From assembly GCF_018687715.1 (NCBI RefSeq), contig NC_056755.1:14586001-14650000 (forward strand): DNA of 64,000 bases. The letters are read 5' to 3'. This document shows, piece after piece, positions 12,236-23,170 of this stretch (position 1 is its first letter; every line of letters begins with the position of its first letter). The stretch is from Carya illinoinensis. Taxonomy: Eukaryota > Streptophyta > Magnoliopsida > Fagales > Juglandaceae. The notes below the pieces were generated by a model. It saw nothing but the letters and a program-made list of their open reading frames with translations, ran no database searches and was not told where the DNA came from. The position numbers and the translations under genes were made by a program.

Positions 12236-12490
12236 CTATCGTCGACGCTTGTTGTGTAATGGGTTGGAACCAGTAGGCACCTTTCTCATCTCAGACTGGT
12301 AGTCTCTGGCATGGCTTGCGAAGGGAGTAGCGTTGTTAACCTTTGGACGAAAAACACGTACTTGAGCGGTTGCCGTGGAAGGTGGACCGGGAACGCTGCT
12401 CACCCGAATGCCGTCAATTAGCCTAATTGGAGTAAACACAAGGCCGAGAAGAGCAACCAGGAGGCATAGGCACTGAAACGGGTAACTCAT
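12236..12490 (-). CDS. CLE peptide-hormone precursor (84 aa), CLE20-like motif
   Basis: This intronless frame has the three-part layout of CLAVATA3/ESR-related precursors. The N-terminus is a hydrophobic signal peptide (MSYPFQCLCLLVALLGLVF), followed by a variable polar spacer. The conserved 12-residue signal RKVPTGSNPLHN lies near the C-terminus (12251-12286), followed by a basic tail KRRR. The peptide would be secreted, processed, often hydroxylated at the prolines, and perceived by leucine-rich-repeat receptor kinases. The dodecapeptide is closest in my memory to the CLE20-like root-acting group (RKVxTGSNPLHN). I chose the ATG at 12490 because it places the hydrophobic segment directly at the N-terminus; an in-frame ATG at 12529 would add 13 residues (97 aa in total) and cannot be excluded. 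The gene stands alone, with transposon debris further upstream. Confidence 0.9.
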   Translation of the reverse strand: MSYPFQCLCLLVALLGLVFTPIRLIDGIRVSSVPGPPSTATAQVRVFRPKVNNATPFASHARDYQSEMRKVPTGSNPLHNKRRR

Positions 12491-12607
12491 GATGATGTTT
12501 GAAGAATATTTGAGAGCTAGAGACGTCAAAATGCAAGGTACGCAATGGCCTCAAGCCTTGATCTCATATATAATACGTTTATCTTTGTTATGAATGTTGG
12601 CAGGCCA

Positions 12608-12618
12608 CATATATATAG
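12608..12618 (-). promoter_or_regulatory. Candidate TATA box for the CLE gene
   Basis: Read on the minus strand this is CTATATATATG, about 120 bp upstream of the chosen CLE start codon and about 80 bp upstream of the alternative one. That is a normal distance for a plant TATA box with a short leader. A second weaker AT box lies near 12566-12575. Confidence 0.45.
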
Positions 12619-12831
12619 CTTTGACATTGTCTGATCATGATCAAACGGATGGCAAACCTTGCCGCATTTTTTTTTTTTTTTTCTCGTAACTTTCGCAGTG
12701 GGAAAATAAATTAAATTTCTACCTCCATAACCAACTATGTTTGCCTGTATTAAAAAGAAAAATCGGTGCCTAACACGTACGAGATGGCATGGGGGTATTT
12801 TGGACATAAAAAAGTCAAAGGCTGGATACAT

Positions 12832-13339
12832 GCCGACGAATGCACTCGATCGGCCTTGGAGAAATTGGTGATAATTAGGTTAGTACTCGTGTGGTTGGCA
12901 TTAAGTAGTCAAATTCATGTGCATCATTGTACAACATCCTCAACCTATTAATTAATTCCTACATGAGATTTGTATAGACAAAAGTACACGTGGAGTTGTA
13001 ACATTGGACGATTTCTTACAACAATTGATACCCAGAATTAAACACAATGTACGTTCGTACTGGAGCCTTCATTTTCCTTCTCAAAATGCCTCCAAATTCT
13101 TCTCATGAATGATTGTGTCGCATAGAGAGTTAAAAAAGAATGATTTTATTAACTTCTGTGGTGGGAAAATGGTTAAGATACCCCTTTTCGAATTCTCCTT
13201 TAAATTATTAATAAACAATGATCTCGACAAAGACGATTTTAAATTAGATACATGAAGTGAATTTTATAACATTTATAGATGAAGATTAGAGTATGCATTA
13301 TTATGCGTCTATCTGATCTCTTTCTTTCATCTTAAAATT
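12832..13339. other. Intergenic, upstream of CLE
   Basis: AT-rich, with no supported gene. The first part may contain distal promoter sequence of the CLE gene. No transposon ends were recognised. Confidence 0.4.
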
Positions 13340-13698
13340 AGGCCCGATTTGATTAGGCAGATGAGATATGAAGTTGTAAGGTACAGAGATTTTGCCTATC
13401 AAAACTGTTTATTTCTTTCATTAAGTTTTGAAAACATTCAATGAAATAAACAGTAATTAAAACAGTGAAAAATAGTGTAAAACTGAGAGTGAACAATACA
13501 AAATAGTAAATAAATAGTACAAACAGTGAGTGAAGCAGTAACTGAACAGTGTAAAATAGTAAATGAACAGTAAAAATTGACAATGAACAGTAAATGAACA
13601 ACTCAAAATTTTGAACTCTCCAATCTATGGACTAATACCTTTTTCAAATCTCAAAAAGTATAAGTTATTTCATCTCATGATCTTACTATCCAAACATG
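13340..13698. mobile_element. MITE of the GAGATGAGAT group with internal AACAGT-rich repeats
   Basis: The left end contains TTTGATTAGGCAGATGAGAT. The right end, read on the minus strand, contains TTTGGATAGTAAGATCATGA. Between them the motif (A/T)GAACAGTAAA recurs with variation many times (about 13430-13600), giving a minisatellite-like centre. It belongs with the other elements of this end type at 13800, 16704, 19553, 32587, 33676 and 51043. Confidence 0.6.
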
Positions 13699-13799
13699 TT
13701 TTTTTTTTTTTTATAATTTTATTTTACAAAGTATTTCATTTTATCTTGATTCAAAAACCTTAGTACAATTCAAAATATTTCATCTTATCTGAACTGCGT

Positions 13800-13993
13800 A
13801 ACCAAGCACCTCATTTTTTTTCATAAAAGAGATGAGATGAGTTGAGATTTAAGTTAAAAGTTTAATAAAATATTGTTAAAATATATTTTTTAAAAATTAT
13901 TTTTGTTTTGGGATTGTTTATTTTATTTTGTATAGAAATTTAAAAAAGTTGTAATCATAAGATGAATTGAGATGGTTTGTAAAAACAAACTAA
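13800..13993. mobile_element. MITE of the GAGATGAGAT group
   Basis: It starts with AAAGAGATGAGATGAGTTGA and ends with GATGAATTGAGATGG. The interior contains the shared block AATAAAATATTGTTAAAATA followed by TTTTTGTTTTGGGATTG and AAAAAAGTTGTAATCAT. The same block order occurs in the copies at 16704, 19553, 32587 and 33676. Confidence 0.65.
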
Positions 13994-14938
13994 GTTTTAT
14001 TCTCTAGAAGATCAAGCATCATATTGAAGAATGCTAACTGTACATATATAACAAAAACTTACTTTTTTAAATGTTAGTTATTGATTAATCGTATTTAAAG
14101 TAGGCCGGTAGAGAAGATATATCTTTGATGGAACTCTAAAAGATTTCCAGAAATCTTTGATGGAAAGTCATTATATATGATGATGAACTAATTAACAAAC
14201 ATGATCAGTTCCCTACAAATATGAAAAGGTTTAAATTCACCATATATAGCTGGTAATTAATTAACTTTAAAGATCGATAACAAAAACTAGTTGAGAAGTG
14301 GAGATCAAAATCTATAATAATAATAATAATAATAATGCATGATAAAGTTGAGAATAATTAATAAAATTCATGCAGGATGGTATTGGGTCAATGGAAGTTT
14401 CTTGTTTGTACAGCAGAGGGGTGTGGAGGCGTTTACTTTTCTGTTCCAACCACGAGAGAATTCCTTGGATGATGTTGGCAATGAGTACTTTCCCTGGTCC
14501 GCCCTCTCCACCATATATGTATGTGTGTGTGTGTGTATGCGCACCGCATTTGGTTTCTTTTCCCGAGCGTCGGTCAGTGGAGTAAAATGTTGCCAAAATA
14601 AATACATGTTTGAAGTGCATTTGGTTTCTTTTCCAGAGCGTCGGTCAGTGGAGTAAAATGTTGCCAAAGTAAATACATGTTTGAAAGTGAATATATATAT
14701 ATATATATATATACACTATAGAGGACGCTTCTAGCTAGGACGTTCACCAAGAATCTCGATCTATCACAGTGCAAATTGTATTTTTTTCAAAAAATAATTT
14801 TTAAATTCTTTTAAATATTTAAAAAGAATTTACAAACTTATTAAAAAATACGTCTTTAATCATTAAGAAAAAAAAAAAACACACACACACACAATTCGGT
14901 AAATATCATCGGTAGAAGTTCTTGCTATATATATCATT

Positions 14939-14974
<36 letters not shown>

Positions 14975-16703
14975 ATCACTAATTAAGAAATAAATAGGTC
15001 TTCAATCAATGGTTTCATGTAGTATTAATTGGGTCGCTGTGTCATGTAATAATCTTGCTTTTGTACGTATATAATTTATACACAGCCATATTACTCACGT
15101 ACGAACAGTATTACTAATTGTAGTACCCCGGCCAACCCTAATTGAAGTACCCAGATATATATAGACAAGTTATAATTAATCTATATAATATAAAAAAAAA
15201 GTATATATGTTCTAATTATTATATCTTTTATAGCCATCTTTAATATATAAGAAGTTGTACGTATTCCCACACAATACACAATAATTTGCATCAAAACTAC
15301 TATATATACTCTTAATTAACTAGTCAAAAGTGTGAAAAACAAAGCCAGTTAAACTACTAAATTTGAAGTTTTGAAACTTGCATAATATATGGTGAATAAT
15401 GATAGACATACAATTATCATTTTTATAACTCTTTGATACCAAAGTTTTGAATATCATTTCAGTAACTATTTTGATTAAGGCAATAAAATGAAATATTTCA
15501 GTATCAGTATTATTTCGATGTATGTATAAATTATGGATAAATTAATTATATATGTATAAATTATATTTTAAAATAACATCAATACAAATCTTAAAAAGTT
15601 AAAACACATATTAGAATCTTTAAATGTGGGAATTGAAGTAAAAATTACGAAAAAGTCAGGATTTTTACATTAATTATAAAAATATCACAACCATGACCAA
15701 AACACACAAAAAACCAGCCGGTATTGATCAAAATGCACCAAAATGGTCGGTATTTAACCCAGTACGAAACACATACCTCCCATGTGTTGGTTAATATTCT
15801 GGCACGGTAAATTCTGGCTGGCTTGTACAGTATGATATTTAAAACAGTGTTTGACACAACTATGTTTTAAAATAATGGAATTTTAACAAAATGATGATAC
15901 TTTTGTAAGTTGTTTGACAAAAATACATTTTATTTTAAACATTGTTGCATGCATAAATGTAAACGCTGTAAAGTGTTACGAAAAGAGTTGTGTGTTTATC
16001 ATTTTCCATGCATGTATGGTTTGACTGATAATGGTAATTAGTAGTTAAGTGGTGGAGGATGAAAGGGAATGGCCACCACATATGTGATTCTTGTCTAATT
16101 TTCCATAAGTGATCGATCAGATCCTTGAACTCGATCCTAGTGTGACATCAAACTAATTTGGCTCTTTCTTTCCATTTATATATGTTTCCCATCATTACTA
16201 CAAATATTATTGCCGCACGAACATGAATATTTCTTCATAATCAATAACTCGATCTCAAGTTCTCAGCTTGCTGCACAAGAATGCAACATTATTAGAGTTA
16301 TTCATGAGCGTGACACTTAATAATCAATACCTATAAATGTTAGCTCCTCCCATATCTGCTTTAGTCCTAAAATGGTGGCCACCTAGAAGCCCATATTGAT
16401 GCATATATCAACGTTTTTGAGTGGGTGAAAGTGTTGGATGGCATGTGATGATCTAGCTATTATGAATAGAAATGTATTATTGTTTGGTTGACAAAACTTG
16501 ATTGTTTGTTGTAAATGATCTAAATTGAATTGAATGATCTAATCAAAACTAAATACTCATGTGGAGTTAATTCTACCTAAAAATCTTATACAGACAATAT
16601 TAAATATTATATGATACACATAATTGGTTTATATCTATATATTATATAGTCCATCCAATTTTGCTAAGCATTGAAGATTATCTCTAATCATCCATGCAAA
16701 TTA
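13994..16703. other. AT-rich intergenic block with small tandem repeats
   Basis: No gene could be supported. An (AAT)n tract lies at 14314-14336, GT and TA dinucleotide runs at 14520-14536, 14690-14712 and 14945-14968, and a CA run at 14879-14893. All open frames here are short and of low complexity, or arise from the tandem duplication at 14547. Confidence 0.5.
14547..14688 (+). repeat. Two-copy tandem duplication, 71-bp period
   Basis: Copies at 14547-14617 and 14618-14688 both begin CATTTGGTTTCTTTTCC and contain GAGCGTCGGTCAGTGGAGTA. They differ at only a few positions, so the duplication is recent relative to the surrounding decay. Confidence 0.85.
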
Positions 16704-16926
16704 AGGGCAGGCTTGGCAAGTGGGATGAGATACAAAATTTTCATCTCATATCATCATTACAATTTTTTTAAATTCCTACTAAAAATATAATAAACAATTT
16801 AACTTTTTCAAATTCTAGTTCAACTTTTTTAAATCCCAAAATAATAATAATATTAAAAAATAATATTTTAAACTTTCATTTAAAACAAAAAAATTATCAT
16901 CTAACTATCCAAATTAACCTACCCTA
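16704..16926. mobile_element. MITE of the GAGATGAGAT group, reverse orientation
   Basis: The left end TAAGGGCAGGCTTGG and the right end CCAAATTAACCTACCCTAA are imperfect inverted repeats. The interior is the reverse complement of the shared block (TCATTACAATTTTTTTAAAT, AATAAACAATTTAACTTTTT). Confidence 0.65.
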
Positions 16927-17069
16927 AATGTCATCCACTACAAACTTAAACTTTTAGTGGCAATTTTATTAACAGGCCAACTTGATGTAAAATCCGTACA
17001 AACCTAGCTATACGCTAAAGCCCTTTAAAAGTGGGAGGAAAATGTACGCAATTTGCGAAAGATTGTTTT

Positions 17070-17091
17070 GGGGGGGGGGGGGGGGGGGGGG
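17070..17091 (+). repeat. G homopolymer (22 G)
   Basis: An uninterrupted G run in otherwise AT-rich intergenic DNA, the longest of three in the window. Its true length should be treated with caution. Confidence 0.9.
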
Positions 17092-17517
17092 AAGTTGTTA
17101 AAATTTCCTTCATAAGGTTAGGCGTGGCATGGACTCCAAGGTCTTCAAAAGATATGTGGAAAAAGCACTCAGTTTCCGACTAATTTGTGGAAGAAAAAAG
17201 TAGTCGGTTTTGCATATTGTAAGGACGTTGGGTGTGGCATCGAGTCTCCATAGATATGAAAGGCATCTTTTACTTTATGTGGTTCAGCTTGTCTAAAAAG
17301 ACACTTGATGATATTTTGAATAAGTAAAATACCAGTTTGCCCATGCTCTCATTACTCATACATTAATAATACTGATCATGCTTTCTCTCTGGCCTAGCTT
17401 ATGGATGAAGCTGCCTTGATTGAAGACTCATGAATATCATAGTCAACCCACTTCCAAGGAATATTATTGATATGAGTCAAACCCATTGATCACGAAACCA
17501 TGTGAAAATTTAGAGTT

Positions 17518-17675
17518 TTGCTACTCATAAGCCTCACACACTATATATTTTTTTTTTTTTTTAGATTTATTAATTTTAAACTAATTGAATTTTTCTATTC
17601 AACATCTATATACCAAACATTTGATAAAAGAAAAAAAATTAAAAAAATATATGATGTGTTGTGTATAGACTTATG
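17518..17675. mobile_element. MITE-like element with CATAAGYCTxACAC ends
   Basis: The left arm reads CATAAGCCTCACACACTATA. The right arm, on the minus strand, reads CATAAGTCTATACACAACAC. The interior carries ATACCAAACATTTGATAAAAG, also found in slightly changed form in the next element (17769-17971), so the two are distant relatives. Confidence 0.6.
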
Positions 17676-17768
17676 TTTAAAATTTTTCAAAAATTTAAGC
17701 TAGCTGCATTTAGCTGACTCTGGGTTTTAGTACCATCATTCCAATATTTGAGATGTCAAACCAACGGG

Positions 17769-17971
17769 TTTTGCTACACAACCTCCCAACACCCCAACAT
17801 CTCACTTTTTTTTAATTTTTTAATATTTTTTTAATATTTTTTTTGAATTTATTCTTTTTAAATTAATTTAATTATTTTATTTATTATTTATATATTAAAT
17901 ATTTGATAAAAGATAAAATAATAAAAATTAAAAAAAAATAGAATATTGAGGTATTGAGAAGTTGTGTAGAT
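17769..17971. mobile_element. MITE-like element with CTACACAACYTC ends
   Basis: The left arm is GCTACACAACCTCCCAACAC and the right arm, read on the minus strand, is TCTACACAACTTCTCAATAC. The AT-rich interior contains TATTAAATATTTGATAAAAG, matching the core of the element at 17518. No coding capacity. Confidence 0.65.
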
Positions 17972-19334
17972 TTTTTTCAAACCAAATAAGATCCATTTAA
18001 AATGATCGAGTTTTAAGTCTTTATCTAAATAAATGAAATGAGATCATATGTAAAGTTTTCAAGTTTTAAGAGTACTACAAGTACTACAGCTACCCGGCCG
18101 TAATATTCCAAATGCAATCAGCTAGCTTTTGCGTGCGGGACACTAATAACATGACAGACATTGATATATATAGCCGTCACACGTACAATTCATGAGTATC
18201 AATTTTCAAATTTCAATGCTTCTTGTGATGTTTGAAATTGGTCATTTAAGTATGGACGTGAAAGTCTAGTCCAAAACAACTAGCCGGTACCACAGAGAGA
18301 GAGAGAGAGAGCGCTAAGGGCTAAGCTGAATAAAAGGTTTGCACGTACATGATCTAGTATACCTACTGATCTGTACTTCTTGAAGTAGTACTTGTACGTA
18401 CGTTCCTCTGCCATCTCCCCTTCTTTTGCCTTTGGAGATCATGAAAATTAATGGAACGATATTATATGCATGATATATAGACTAGTTCATGAGTTTGTAA
18501 TTTTTGACGGTCCAGATCATGAAGCAGATTAGACTCCTTATCACAAATGTAATTACACTCAGTCACACAGGGGCATAAGCGGAACAAAAAAGTGTCAAAC
18601 AAAACTACTGTTTATCCCTGTTCATATGCCGATAGAGGCTTTTATAGTATAAGATATGTGTGTATATATATATATATATTCCAATGATGAGAGGCAAATT
18701 AATTGTACGACGTTATTGTGATGGCTGTTTAGTTTAACGCATTTCATAACTGCGTTCTTTGAAAATTCCTGTTTGCATGGCACACGTACCGACTTACGTA
18801 TCTCTTATTTCATGTTGAACATCATGCCTTGATGATCATTTGTGGACCGTCATGTTATTTAACTAATGGCATCTTCAGGAATGGGCTTATTGGGTTCTAT
18901 ATATTGGGCTGTCACAAAGCAACCCAATATACATGGGTTACGGGTCGTTCAATGTTAAGACTGCGCTAGCTCATGCAAGCTTTCAAAGTATTTTGAAACG
19001 TCTTTAATTGCCTCTTGGTGGAAATTCTTGCTATCTAAGGCATATGAGGTGAGATATTTGCTTAATTATCATATTTTTAAGGGTCACGTACGTTCCCGGC
19101 CTTCCTCCAAAACATCTCATGCATGCATGAATGCAGTCATGCCCACTCAGTAATGTTAATCATGTCCTTATATATGTACGTACGACACTTCTTTATCGAA
19201 TTTATCAGAAAATGTGGTTTTTCTGAAACTTCTGACATATCTCTTTGGTGGTCGTCTGACTCCCTCAAGGAAATTGCAGCCTATGTTATAATTATCAGCG
19301 TCATAACAACATATATATTAGAAAAAAATATAAT
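17972..19334. other. Intergenic, no supported gene
   Basis: AT-rich sequence with a GA run at 18296-18311 and a TA run at 18663-18680. No exon-like segment with acceptable splice sites and a conserved-looking protein was found. Confidence 0.45.
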
Positions 19335-19480
19335 TATAAGTATAATTGTGCATTAATCTGTACATCAATATAATGTGATTAGTCAAAAAGTAAATTTTAT
19401 TAAAAATAATGTTAATTCAAATTTTAAATGTGAATAAATTAATATTGATACACAGATTAGTACGCGAGTATACTTGTATA
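19335..19480. mobile_element. MITE (copy 1) with TAATCTGTxxATCAATA ends
   Basis: The left arm carries TTAATCTGTACATCAATA and the right arm, on the minus strand, CTAATCTGTGTATCAATA. Next to the left arm lies TAATGTGATTAGTCAAAAAG. A second copy with the same layout lies at 19875-20035. Confidence 0.7.
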
Positions 19481-19552
19481 TAGTAAAACTCATATATTAG
19501 TACTTGTTTCTACATCATGTAGTACCTGTGCCGTGTCTATAGAAACACAATT

Positions 19553-19762
19553 TAGGCCTAGTTCGGATCATCAATTCGTTTCATTTTATTTTATTTTATT
19601 TTTATAATTTTTTAAAATTTCCATACAAAATATAATAAATAATTTAATTTTTTTAATATCTAAAAATAATAATATTAAAAAATAATATTCTAACAATATT
19701 TTATTTAACTTTTAACTTTTATTTCATCTCAATTTACTATTCAAATCTCCCAACCAATTCGA
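19553..19762. mobile_element. MITE of the GAGATGAGAT group, reverse orientation
   Basis: The shared interior blocks are present in reverse (ACAAAATATAATAAATAATT, then AACAATATTTTATTTAAC). The element is bounded by GGCCTAGTTCGGATC on the left and TATTCAAATCTCCCAACCAA on the right. It lies between the two copies of the previous family. Confidence 0.6.
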
Positions 19763-19874
19763 TTGTTTTACTTGAAAACTATAACTATAAAACTTCGTGT
19801 GACTACAAAAAGCCCCCTTTCTCTACTCTTTTGATATATATATTAATATATATATATATAAATATATGAAAAAA

Positions 19875-20035
19875 TCTAATTGCGTGTATAATTATATACT
19901 AATATGTGCACTAATATAATGTGATTGGTCAAAAATTAGATTTTATTGAAAACAGTATTAATTTAAATTTTAAATATGAAGGAATCAGTATTGGTACGCA
20001 AATTAGTATGCAACTTTATTTGTATATAACAAAAT
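19875..20035. mobile_element. MITE (copy 2) of the family at 19335
   Basis: It contains TAATGTGATTGGTCAAAAAT next to the left arm and TTGGTACGCAAATTAGTATG in the right arm, in the same order and spacing as in copy 1. The arms are imperfect inverted repeats of each other. Confidence 0.7.
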
Positions 20036-20185
20036 TATATATATATATATATATTTATAGTTTCTTGATATCAAATCAATAAAAAACTGTTTTTTCTCTT
20101 TTCTTCGTCAAGAATAGATCGAGGAGAATAAACAGTCTTCTATGGTCACACAAAAGAGAGTTGTGGTGTTCTACTAGCCTAGAAG

Positions 20186-23170
20186 ATGGATGAATTAGAG
20201 GAGTTATGGTCTCAATTAAAATTGTTTGAGGAAGAAGTGATGGCTTTGGACTTCAAAGATTGAGAGTTTGTTGATATACAGAGGATGGAGGAATAGAGTT
20301 TAATTGGGAAGTTGTGCATGGAGAGGACAATTAGTCAAGAGGTAGTTGAAGCTACAATGGCTAAAATATGGAGAGTTAGTAAACTAGCAATTTTTAAAGA
20401 AGAGGAAAAGAATCTCTTCACCATCACCTTTGCTAAACTGAGAGTTCACGATGGAAGTCCTTGATTATTTGACAATTATCTTTTAGTTTTGAAGACTTTT
20501 GCTGGCTTCTTCCAACCATAAAAATTGTGTTTCACCAGGAGTCGTTCTGGGTACAAGCACATAATTTACCATTAGCTTGTATAACTAAAGAGTACAAAAT
20601 CCAGTTTGGAAATTCCCTTGGTATAGTGGAAGATGTTGATGTGCAAGATGATGAAGTGGGGTGGGGGAACTACTTATGTATTAGAGTCAAATTGGACTTG
20701 GGCAAACCTCTTGCGAGAGGTAGAATTGTGAAGATTAAAGGGAGCAAGTTGTGGAACCCTGTGAAGTATGAATAGTTACCAAGGTTATATTTTGACTATG
20801 GGTGCATTGTGCAGTGCAGAAGGGTTTGATAGGGTGAAATAAGGGAGTAAATTGCCTGAAGGGTAGTTTGCACAATTTGGGTCTTGGCTTGGGGCAAATT
20901 TTGTTGGTAGAAAGAAGACTGTGACTATTAACAATATTAAAAAATCAAAAGGTATTAACCAACAATGGTGGAAGCAATTGGTGGTGAATGATGGCGCTGG
21001 TTCAAGTGGCATGACAATGGAGGGGGGAAGTGAAGTTTCGTTAGATACTGTTGAAAGCATTGTAGCAAGTGGATAATTTTTCGGAGATAGGGAGAAAGGC
21101 AAGATACTGGATGAGGTTGAGTTAGATACTGCTAAATTTCAAAATAAAGATGGGGGATTAGTGGGGATGAAAATGAAGGTGACATAATGGGTGGTAGTTG
21201 TGATGATTACGAGTATGGATAGGGTTGATAGGGCAGTTCAACAAATTGAATGCACTAGGCAAATGGGCCTTAAGGAAATTGGGCCAATGGATAAGATTAG
21301 GCCCGTGGCGCTCAAACCACTAGTTCTAGTCTATGAATAACTTACTTCAGGAGGTATTGAGGTGTAGTTATCTACTACAGCAATAGAGCAGAGGGAAGCT
21401 AGTCACAAGAGGGCATCCTAGAAAAGAAAAGCAAGGGACCAGGGTAAGCAATCATGACAACTTGTCTCTTCTTTATCTAAAAGAGGTTTAGACAAGAAGG
21501 GAGAAATGGAGGTAAATCAGAGTGCACATAAAAAAGTTAGAGCACAAGAGGAGGGACTACTTGATGTTTCAAAAATTGCTAAACAGGTAGAGGCTACTGG
21601 GTAGCCCTGCCACGATCAATGAGGATGCTAAGTTGGAACTACCAGGAGCTTGGAAACCCTCAAATAGTTCAAAACCTTCACTTAATTGTGAAAGAGAAGC
21701 TGACCTAATTTAGTCTTTTTTATGGAGACTAAAATGAAAAAAAGTAAGTTGGAGTTCTTGAGGAGAAGATTAGGATATGATTGCTGTTTTACAATGGAGC
21801 TAGTGCACTTTGGACTTCTTCCCTTGTAATAGCTTTACACAAAGCATCATTCATCTCTATAGTCACTAAACTATTCACTGAATTCAGACAAGTTGTAAGA
21901 TCATCCCTGGAAAGAGAGGTTATTAAAATAGCATGTTTATCACTAAACTATCTAATATGTTAATGAGTATAGGCCTATAAGTCTTGGTAATGTTTTTTAT
22001 AAAATCATTTCAAAAGTACTTGCTAATAGGCTTAAAAGGTCTTACCAGAGATCATATCCAACAACTAGAGTGCTTTTATACTAGGAAGGTTAATTTCAGA
22101 TAATATAATAGTAGCTTATGAAGTGCTTTACATAATGAAGAACAAACATCAAGCAGGATCAGGTTACATGGCTCTGAAGTTTGACATATCAAAGGCTTGT
22201 GATAGATTAAAATGGGATTATTTGAATGCAATTATAGAAAATTTGGGATTTGATGCAAAGTGGAGAAGATTAGTCATGAGTTGTGTCTCTTCAGTTACAT
22301 ATTCTGTCCTTGTCAATGGCAACCCGAGTGATTGTTTTAATCCAACTAAAGGAATTAGACAAGGAGATCCTCTTTCACCATATCTATTTATTATTTATGC
22401 AGAAGGGTTGAGTGGTTTACTTAAGCAGGCCGAGAATAGAGGAGAGTTAAAAGGGGTGTCAATGGCTAGGGGTAGTCCATGTATAAACCACTTGTTATTT
22501 TTTGTTGATCTCTGAAGGAGGAATGGCTAAGACTTCAAGCTATTTTGCAAACATATGAAAGGGCCTCGGGTCAATCTCTTAATAATCAAAAGACCGCCAT
22601 TTATTTTAGCTCTAATACAGATGCTAGCTTAAGGAAATTAATCACTGATGCGGATGGTGTGGAGGAGAAAGGAGGATATGATAAGTATTTGGAACTGCCG
22701 GCTATGCTTGGTAAATCAAAGTATCAAACTTTCAAGGGATAAAGGAAAAGGATATGGAAGAAAATCCAAAGCTGGAAAAGAGGTATTAATCAAAACAGTA
22801 TTAGAGGCAATACCTACATACACAATGAGGGTATTCAAACTACTAAGGAAGATATATCAAGATATGGAAGCCACCATTGCTAAGTTCTGGTGAAGAAACA
22901 AAAACGGAGAAAGATGAATTTGTCGGAGGAAGTGGAGTCAATTAGGGAAATCTAAATTTGGGGGAGGGCTAGGATTTTAATATAGCTTTATTGGCTAAAT
23001 TGGAAAATGTTGCAATATCCTAACTCATTGGTAGCTAGAGTGTTCAAAAGCAAGTATTTCAAAAACTCTAGCATATTGGAAGCAAAGAGAGGACAGTTAT
23101 CCTCTTTTATTTGGAAGAGTATGTGTTCTAGAGTGGGCTTGCTAAGGAAGAGACTAAAATGGAGAGTTAG
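20186..23170 (+). pseudogene. LINE retrotransposon, 5' part (ORF1 and reverse transcriptase), dead
   Basis: From the ATG at 20186 the frame reads as the DUF4283-type N-terminus of plant L1 ORF1, with early stops. A second open segment (20527-20775, FWVQAHNLPLACITKEY...) continues it. Around 21720 the start of ORF2 can be read (METKMKKSKLEFLRRRLGYD), but most of the endonuclease domain is missing. Reverse transcriptase resumes near 21960 (EYRPISLGNVFYKIISKVLA) and continues at 22123-22515 with FDISKACDRLKWDYL and GIRQGDPLSPYLFI. The catalytic F-x-D-D box has become FVDL followed by a stop, so the second Asp is gone. The copy ends abruptly at 23170, inside the reverse-transcriptase C-terminal region, at a large insertion. 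The reading resumes at 30643. Confidence 0.9.
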
